Shown piece after piece: positions 61,296 through 64,000 of a stretch of DNA of 64,000 bases. Positions within the stretch are counted from its first letter, which is position 1, and each line of letters opens with the position of its first letter. The stretch comes from an uncultured Lachnospiraceae bacterium (GTDB lineage Bacteria; Bacillota; Clostridia; Lachnospirales; Lachnospiraceae). Both the position numbers and the translations under genes were made by a program. The notes beneath the pieces were generated by a model that saw only the letters and a program-made list of their open reading frames with translations, did not search any database and had not been told where the DNA came from. The stretch covers positions 1 through 64,000 of the forward strand of contig CAJUAA010000014.1 of the NCBI GenBank assembly GCA_910584205.1. Direction: 5' to 3'.

Positions 61296-61478
61296 ATGGC
61301 AAAAAATCTGCAGGATGAATACGATAACCAGTCAGCGAACAATTCCGGTGAAGGCGGAGAAGAGAAGCAGAAGACGCTCTGCGGTTCCGCATGCTGCTAT
61401 GAATGCGTTGCGTTTGAGCTGAGGCTTACCAAGTCGTTGTGCGGCTGCATATGCAACAACATTGAGTGCTGCATGTAA
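61296..61478 (+). CDS. Cysteine-rich peptide, possible RiPP precursor
   Basis: A 60-residue peptide. The first 28 residues are acidic and polar (NLQDEYDNQSANNSGEGGEE) like a leader; the C-terminal 33 carry nine cysteines (CGSACCYECVAFELR, then SLCGCICNNIECCM). AGGAGGGAGG is a very strong ribosome site, and a strong terminator follows at 61499-61535. The split between leader and Cys-rich core, and the SPASM neighbour, suggest a ribosomally made, modified peptide or a metal-binding peptide. It matches no family I know (it is not SCIFF-like). Confidence 0.7.
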   Translation: MAKNLQDEYDNQSANNSGEGGEEKQKTLCGSACCYECVAFELRLTKSLCGCICNNIECCM

Positions 61479-61498
61479 TGGTCCGGCGTTATGAAGAG

Positions 61499-61535
61499 AA
61501 CGGAGAAGGAGCGAACGGTTCCTTCTCCGTTTTTG
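61499..61535 (+). terminator. Terminator of the DUF5685-SPASM-peptide operon
   Basis: An 11-bp stem ACGGAGAAGGA / TCCTTCTCCGT with a 9-base loop followed by TTTTTG: a strong intrinsic terminator. The divergently read ROK gene ends 14 bases beyond it. Confidence 0.88.
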
Positions 61536-61548
61536 TGTGCCCGGGCGC

Positions 61549-62688
61549 TCAGGGATTTTTCTGCAGAAAGTCGTCAATAAAGCTCAGCGCTGCCCCGACG
61601 GCGGAAGCCTCGTTTCGGGCTTTGCAGACGCGGACATAATCCGCGTCGGTTGTAAACGGGTCCAGTTTACTGACTCTTTTTTTCAGACAGTCAATATAAT
61701 CATCAAAATGTTCCCCCACATGTCCGCCCAGTATGATGTCGCAGTCATAGAGCATACGGATATCGTTGATTGCGACCGCCAGATGGTCCAGATAGGTCTC
61801 CCAGATCCGGGAGGCCTGTTCGTCGTGCGCAGTCAGCCGGTCAAAGAAAATATGGAGTTCCCCGTCCGTGATGGAAGTAAGCACTTTGGCCGAGCAGTAG
61901 GAATCCATGCATCCCCGCTTTCCGCAATAGCATTTTTTCCCGCCGGGCCTTATCTTAATGTGCCCGATTTCGGCGCTCCGGTTATTTACCCCTTCGAATG
62001 TTTCATGGTTGATGATGATGGCGCCGCCGATGCTGTCATTCAGCATAATATAGAAAAATGTAGGGATGTTGTTGCTCCAGCGCTCAGCGGATGCGGCGGA
62101 AGCCACGTCATGGCATAAAAAAGACGGAAAGCGGATATACCGCGCAAAATCGTCCGTGGAGGCGCTGTCCAGGTCCAGAACCCGGCAGTAATAGGTTCTG
62201 GTTCTGCTGCTGTCGATCAGTCCGGGGATACTGATCCCGACCCCGAGGATCCTGTCAGGCGGCAGCCGGTGGTTTTCTATGAGCTGGTCCACGGCGGCCC
62301 CCAGCGTCCGGAAATATTCGTCTGTAAAGGAAAAAGTCTGCCGACGGCGGACAGAAGCGATGGTATGGCCGTTCAGGTCCACAGCCACAGCGGCGATATG
62401 GTGCCTGGTAATGCTGAGCCCGACGGCGATCCGGTAATCGGACACGATCTCATAGTGCTGCGCGCGCCTTCCGCCGGTACTGTCATGATATCCGTTCGGA
62501 CGGATCAATTCCATCTGCTGCAGTTCGTTGAGATTCTGTATGACTGTCGGAAGGCTCAGATGCAGCCGGTTGGCAATCTGCTGCTTGGAAATATTGGTTT
62601 CTTTTCGGATGAGATCATATATTCTGGCACGGTTGTAGCGCTTGATATTTTTTGAATTTGTAACAGGTGTATGAAGTTGCTGCATCAT
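61549..62688 (-). CDS. ROK-family transcriptional regulator
   Basis: A 379-residue regulator (XylR/NagC type). The N-terminal HTH is ISKQQIANRLHLSLPTVIQN (residues about 33-52), then the ROK sugar-kinase-like domain: VGISIPGLID, NDSIGGAIIINHETFEGVNN and the zinc site KKCYCGKRGCMDSYCS. The ATG at 62688 has GGAGGG eight bases before it; an ATG six codons earlier is less likely. It is divergent from the dehydrogenase gene and probably controls it in response to a sugar or polyol. Confidence 0.92.
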   Translation of the reverse strand: MMQQLHTPVTNSKNIKRYNRARIYDLIRKETNISKQQIANRLHLSLPTVIQNLNELQQMELIRPNGYHDSTGGRRAQHYEIVSDYRIAVGLSITRHHIAAVAVDLNGHTIASVRRRQTFSFTDEYFRTLGAAVDQLIENHRLPPDRILGVGISIPGLIDSSRTRTYYCRVLDLDSASTDDFARYIRFPSFLCHDVASAASAERWSNNIPTFFYIMLNDSIGGAIIINHETFEGVNNRSAEIGHIKIRPGGKKCYCGKRGCMDSYCSAKVLTSITDGELHIFFDRLTAHDEQASRIWETYLDHLAVAINDIRMLYDCDIILGGHVGEHFDDYIDCLKKRVSKLDPFTTDADYVRVCKARNEASAVGAALSFIDDFLQKNP

Positions 62689-62753
62689 ATAAGAGTCCCT
62701 CCGCATACAGTTTGCTGGTCTTTTTAGTAATCATATCATACATAATTTAAAAA

Positions 62754-62798
62754 GTCACATGTTTTAAAAGAAAGTCATATTGTCTTTTAAATGTGAGA
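62754..62798. promoter_or_regulatory. Palindromic operator between ROK and dehydrogenase genes
   Basis: Imperfect inverted arms CACATGTTTTAAAAGA (62756-62771) and TCTTTTAAATGTG (62783-62795), a plausible ROK binding site. Confidence 0.45.
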
Positions 62799-62904
62799 GA
62801 ACAGAAAAAGAAATTATGCAGTTGGGATGAAGAAGTTGAAAATAAAAGAATAAAATTATGCAAAATGCACAAAATAAAAAGGCGGATTTTGTGCAGAATT
62901 CTAC

Positions 62905-62933
62905 TTGAAAAAACAGACTGTCTATTGTAACAT
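62905..62933 (+). promoter_or_regulatory. Promoter of the dehydrogenase gene
   Basis: TTGAAA (62905-62910), 17 bases, TAACAT (62928-62933), 62 bases before the start codon. Confidence 0.55.
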
Positions 62934-62995
62934 ACTTTTATAAAACACTTTATAAAAAGTTACATAAAAAAGAGACAAAAAAAGGAGGGGTTACG

Positions 62996-64000
62996 ATGAA
63001 CTTGCCGGAGAAAATGAAGGCGCTGGTTGCATACGGGAAGGGGAACTACAGGCTGGAAACCGATTATCCGGTTCCGGAATGCGGGGATGACGATATTATC
63101 ATAAAAACAGAGGCCTGCGGGATCTGTGCGGGGGATTTGAAATGTATGCATGGCGCGGAACGCTTCTGGGGAAATGGAGAGAACCCGTCCTGGGTGGAAC
63201 CGCCGTTTATCCCCGGACACGAGTTTCTGGGAAGAGTGGTCAAGACGGGAAAAAACGTCCGGGAGTACCGGGAAGGAGACCGCATTACCGCGGATCAGAT
63301 CGTACCGTGCGGAACCTGCAGATTCTGTAAATCCGGAAAATACTGGATGTGCGAACCCCACGCCACCTTTGGATTCCAGAAGGGAAACAACGGCGGGATG
63401 GCGGAATATGTAAGGTATCCGAAGACCGCGGTTCTGCACAGGGTTCCGGAAGCGCTGCCCATAGAAAAAGCGCTTTTGATCGAGCCGTACGCCTGTTCCA
63501 AACACTGTGTGGACAGGGCGCAGATCGGAAATGAGGATATTGTGGTGATCTCCGGAGCGGGAACACTGGGACTTGGCATGGTCGCCTATGCCAGATTAAA
63601 AAATCCGGAAAAGCTGATCGTGCTGGATATGAAGGATGAGCGGCTGGAAAAAGCAAAAGCATTCGGCGCGGATCTGGTCTTCAATCCGGGTTCCTGCAAT
63701 GTGGTCGAGGAGATCAGAAGCCTGACGGACGGGTATGGATGCGACATCTATATCGAAGCCACAGGGCATCCCTCCAGCGTTACGCAGGGCCTGGAGATGG
63801 TGAGAAAGCTCGGCAGATTTGTGGAATTCAGCGTATTTGGCGAGGAAACGACGGTAGACTGGTCCGTTATCGGAGACGGAAAGGAGCTGGACATTCTTGG
63901 CTCCCACCTGTCACCGTACTGCTTTGAATATGTGATCCGTCATATGGGAACGGGCGATCTGAAAACAGACGGTGTGGTTTCTTCCCTGTATCGACTCGAA
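62996..64000 (+). CDS. Zinc-dependent alcohol dehydrogenase (polyol type), 3' partial
   Basis: At least 335 residues, open at the window end. A medium-chain zinc dehydrogenase: catalytic-zinc ligand CGICAGDLKCMHG, GHEFLGRVVKTGKNV (GHE), structural zinc CGTCRFCKSGKYWMC, and the Rossmann motif SGAGTLGLGMVAYA. Overall sequence resembles erythritol/L-threitol and sorbitol-type dehydrogenases, oxidising a polyol with NAD. AAAGGAGGGG precedes the ATG. Control by the divergent ROK regulator is likely. Confidence 0.88.
   Translation, partial: MNLPEKMKALVAYGKGNYRLETDYPVPECGDDDIIIKTEACGICAGDLKCMHGAERFWGNGENPSWVEPPFIPGHEFLGRVVKTGKNVREYREGDRITADQIVPCGTCRFCKSGKYWMCEPHATFGFQKGNNGGMAEYVRYPKTAVLHRVPEALPIEKALLIEPYACSKHCVDRAQIGNEDIVVISGAGTLGLGMVAYARLKNPEKLIVLDMKDERLEKAKAFGADLVFNPGSCNVVEEIRSLTDGYGCDIYIEATGHPSSVTQGLEMVRKLGRFVEFSVFGEETTVDWSVIGDGKELDILGSHLSPYCFEYVIRHMGTGDLKTDGVVSSLYRLE

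Overview
The window looks like a Clostridia (probably Lachnospiraceae) chromosome. The signs are AGGAGG-type ribosome binding sites throughout, a CIRCE heat-shock operator, an RNHCP-domain protein, a DUF134/NifX-type fusion, a DUF5685 protein and many Clostridia-style accessory genes. No rRNA, tRNA or CRISPR array was seen. The species cannot be named from this sequence alone.

Region 1 (1-20,010) starts with hsp20 and its CIRCE-controlled promoter. A roughly 19.2-kb integrative element has inserted in that promoter. It is bounded by 39-bp imperfect direct repeats (791-829 and 19972-20010), with paired TTATGACA motifs (likely integrase arm sites) just inside each end and a tyrosine integrase beside the left end. 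The element holds two phage-satellite-like modules, each with divergent XRE regulators, an excisionase-like protein and a winged-helix replication protein. The left module carries the integrase. The right module adds a probable small terminase subunit, a scaffold-like protein, several unrecognised small genes and a 1,333-residue tail tape-measure-like protein, with no large terminase, portal, capsid or other tail gene. Between the modules lie a YafQ-type toxin-antitoxin pair, a Uma2-family nuclease and a J-domain protein. Three type I toxin-antitoxin loci (tiny hydrophobic toxins with antisense RNAs) lie in the element. Two of them sit in mirror image at either end of the right module and share a ~100-bp inverted repeat that carries the antitoxin promoter.

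Region 2 (20.2-28.3 kb) is ordinary chromosome: an RNHCP protein with a possible leader peptide, sbcD-sbcC, a membrane GGDEF cyclase, a ketopantoate-reductase-like gene and a DUF134-NifX fusion.

Region 3 (28.4-57.9 kb) is a dense, entirely plus-strand defence island. It holds a Wadjet/Mks SMC system in the order jetD-A-B-C; a Snf2 helicase with a separate SWIM-finger protein and an SGNH hydrolase; an AAA ATPase with RloB (AbiL-like); an AAA ATPase-PD-(D/E)XK fusion; a PLD-helicase-DUF3427, NUDIX, DUF262/HNH set; and a tightly coupled YjbR, TerB-like, DUF2791 ATPase, Lhr-like helicase, WYL-SF1 helicase-nuclease operon. Visibly AT-richer segments (about 40.5-42.4 and 44.1-49.2 kb) suggest separate acquisitions.

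Region 4 (57.9-64 kb) has a tRNA-dihydrouridine synthase, then a compact unit of DUF5685, a SPASM protein lacking the radical-SAM CxxxCxxC motif, and a 60-residue peptide with nine cysteines. This may be an undescribed peptide-modification system. A ROK regulator and a divergent zinc alcohol dehydrogenase, cut by the window end, follow.

The strongest candidates for new biology are the tape-measure-bearing satellite with mirrored type I toxin loci, the TerB/DUF2791/helicase operon, and the DUF5685-SPASM-cysteine peptide unit.
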